Source: Phycisphaerales bacterium (GTDB lineage: Bacteria > Planctomycetota > Phycisphaerae > Tepidisphaerales > Tepidisphaeraceae). From it: a stretch of DNA of 5,539 nucleotides. The notes beneath the pieces are model-generated. The model was given only the letters and a program-made list of their open reading frames with translations. It made no database searches and was not told the origin of the DNA. A program made the translations under genes and the position numbers. The stretch lies in NCBI GenBank assembly GCA_028288945.1, contig JAQGHH010000589.1:1-5539 (forward strand), written 5' to 3'. Numbering within the stretch: the first letter of the stretch is position 1; each line of letters starts with the position of its first letter. Below, piece by piece: positions 5,112 through 5,539 of this stretch.

Positions 5112-5539
5112 ATGGACGCTGTCACCAAAACGCCCGCCGACGCCCAGCGCACTACCCTCACCCCAGCCCTCTCCCTGGAAGGGAGAGGGAGCAATACGCC
5201 CACCATCTCCGTCCTCATGCCCGTGTACAACGCCGGCAAGCACCTGCACGAAGCAATCGACAGTATCCTCGGCCAGAGCTTTGAAGACTTCGAGTTCCTC
5301 TGCGTCAACGACGGCTCCACCGACGATTCTCCGACAGTCCTGAGCGAATACGCAGAGCGCGACCCGCGCGTCCGGATCGTCAGCAAGACCAACGGCGGCG
5401 TGACCAGCGCGCTCAATGCCGGCCTGAAAATCGCCCGCGGCGAATTCGTCGCGCGGATGGACGCCGACGACATCGCGATCCCCGACCGCTTCGCCGCCCA
5501 ACTCGAGCATTTCCGCGAGCACCCGGAATGCGTCGCGGT
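5112..5539 (+). CDS. GT-A fold glycosyltransferase, GT2 family, partial (C-terminus off right edge)
   Basis: An open frame runs from ATG 5112 to the window end, with 142 complete codons visible. The GT2 catalytic domain is clear: T31-I-S-V-L-M-P-V-Y-N-A-G, then C-V-N-D-G-S-T-D-D, then R-M-D117-A-D119-D120 as the metal/nucleotide-binding motif, followed by I-P-D-R-F. The part after this, including the catalytic base, is outside the window. The start is uncertain: ATG 5106 is also in frame, and neither has a good Shine-Dalgarno. The next in-frame ATG, at 5217, would remove the first beta strand. About 30 residues precede that strand, against 8-10 in the two preceding GT2 proteins. Residues about 15-26 (T-L-T-P-A-L-S-L-E-G-R-G) are the translation of the palindromic repeat, so this N-terminus is probably repeat-derived. 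The role is presumably another sugar-transfer step. Whether it carries the neighbours' C-terminal tail cannot be seen. Confidence 0.85.
   Translation, partial: MDAVTKTPADAQRTTLTPALSLEGRGSNTPTISVLMPVYNAGKHLHEAIDSILGQSFEDFEFLCVNDGSTDDSPTVLSEYAERDPRVRIVSKTNGGVTSALNAGLKIARGEFVARMDADDIAIPDRFAAQLEHFREHPECVA
5154..5190 (+). repeat. short palindromic repeat, copy B, inside the fifth GT reading frame
   Basis: CCCTCTCCCT at 5167-5176 and AGGGAGAGGG at 5180-5189 form a perfect 10-bp stem with a GGA loop, preceded by ACCCTCACCCC. It is the same family as copy A at 4952-4986 in opposite orientation. In the reading frame of the downstream GT it encodes T-L-T-P-A-L-S-L-E-G-R-G, a peptide type I recall as a recurring repeat-derived sequence in predicted proteins. 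Confidence 0.8.

Noticed and set aside
4952..5190. CRISPR array
   Set aside because: Only two copies of one repeat in opposite orientation, with a different palindrome between them; there is no regular direct-repeat and spacer pattern and no cas gene.
5000..5522. Minus-strand open frames opposite the fifth GT gene
   Set aside because: They read through the repeats and antisense to a well-supported GT2 catalytic domain.

Overview
This window is a GC-rich (roughly 60% or a little above, by eye) stretch of bacterial DNA. It holds part of a surface-polysaccharide or glycan-assembly locus: one methyltransferase gene on the minus strand, then five glycosyltransferase (GT) genes in a row on the plus strand. 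No rRNA, tRNA, CRISPR array, transposase or integrase is visible. The organism cannot be named from the sequence. The GC content, mostly weak Shine-Dalgarno signals, large GT gene family and short palindromic intergenic repeats would fit a Planctomycetota or related environmental bacterium, but this is a low-confidence guess.

Layout. Positions 683 to 1 (minus strand) encode a class I SAM-dependent methyltransferase with an N-terminal Trm112/UPF0434-like domain; its C-terminus lies beyond the left edge. A 180-base divergent intergenic region (684-863) separates it from the plus-strand genes; I see no convincing promoter or RNA structure in it. Next come a GT-B (GT4-type) glycosyltransferase at 864-2003 and a 203-base gap with a possible 22-codon leader ORF. 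Three GT-A (GT2-type) genes follow in a tight run: 2207-3085, 3104-4021 and 4021-4947. The last two are joined by a TGATG stop/start overlap. A 164-base gap (4948-5111) made almost wholly of palindromic repeats precedes a fifth GT gene (GT2-type), which starts near 5112 and runs off the right edge.

How the genes fit together. Consecutive GT genes usually encode enzymes that each add one sugar to a lipid-linked oligosaccharide, O-antigen, exopolysaccharide or glycan on the inner face of the cytoplasmic membrane. The methyltransferase could modify a sugar or an unrelated substrate. No substrate can be assigned from the sequence. No flippase, polymerase or initiating transferase is present here.

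The most notable observations are these. The three consecutive GT2 proteins share a gap-free 32-residue C-terminal module ending in Y-C-A-L-R-G-[YW], although the catalytic domain of the first is clearly different. The codons for that tail in the third GT double as the ribosome binding site of the fourth. A nested set of inverted repeats lies between the fourth and fifth GT genes, and one repeat copy is apparently read in frame as part of the fifth protein's N-terminus. I found no evidence of a wholly new type of system.
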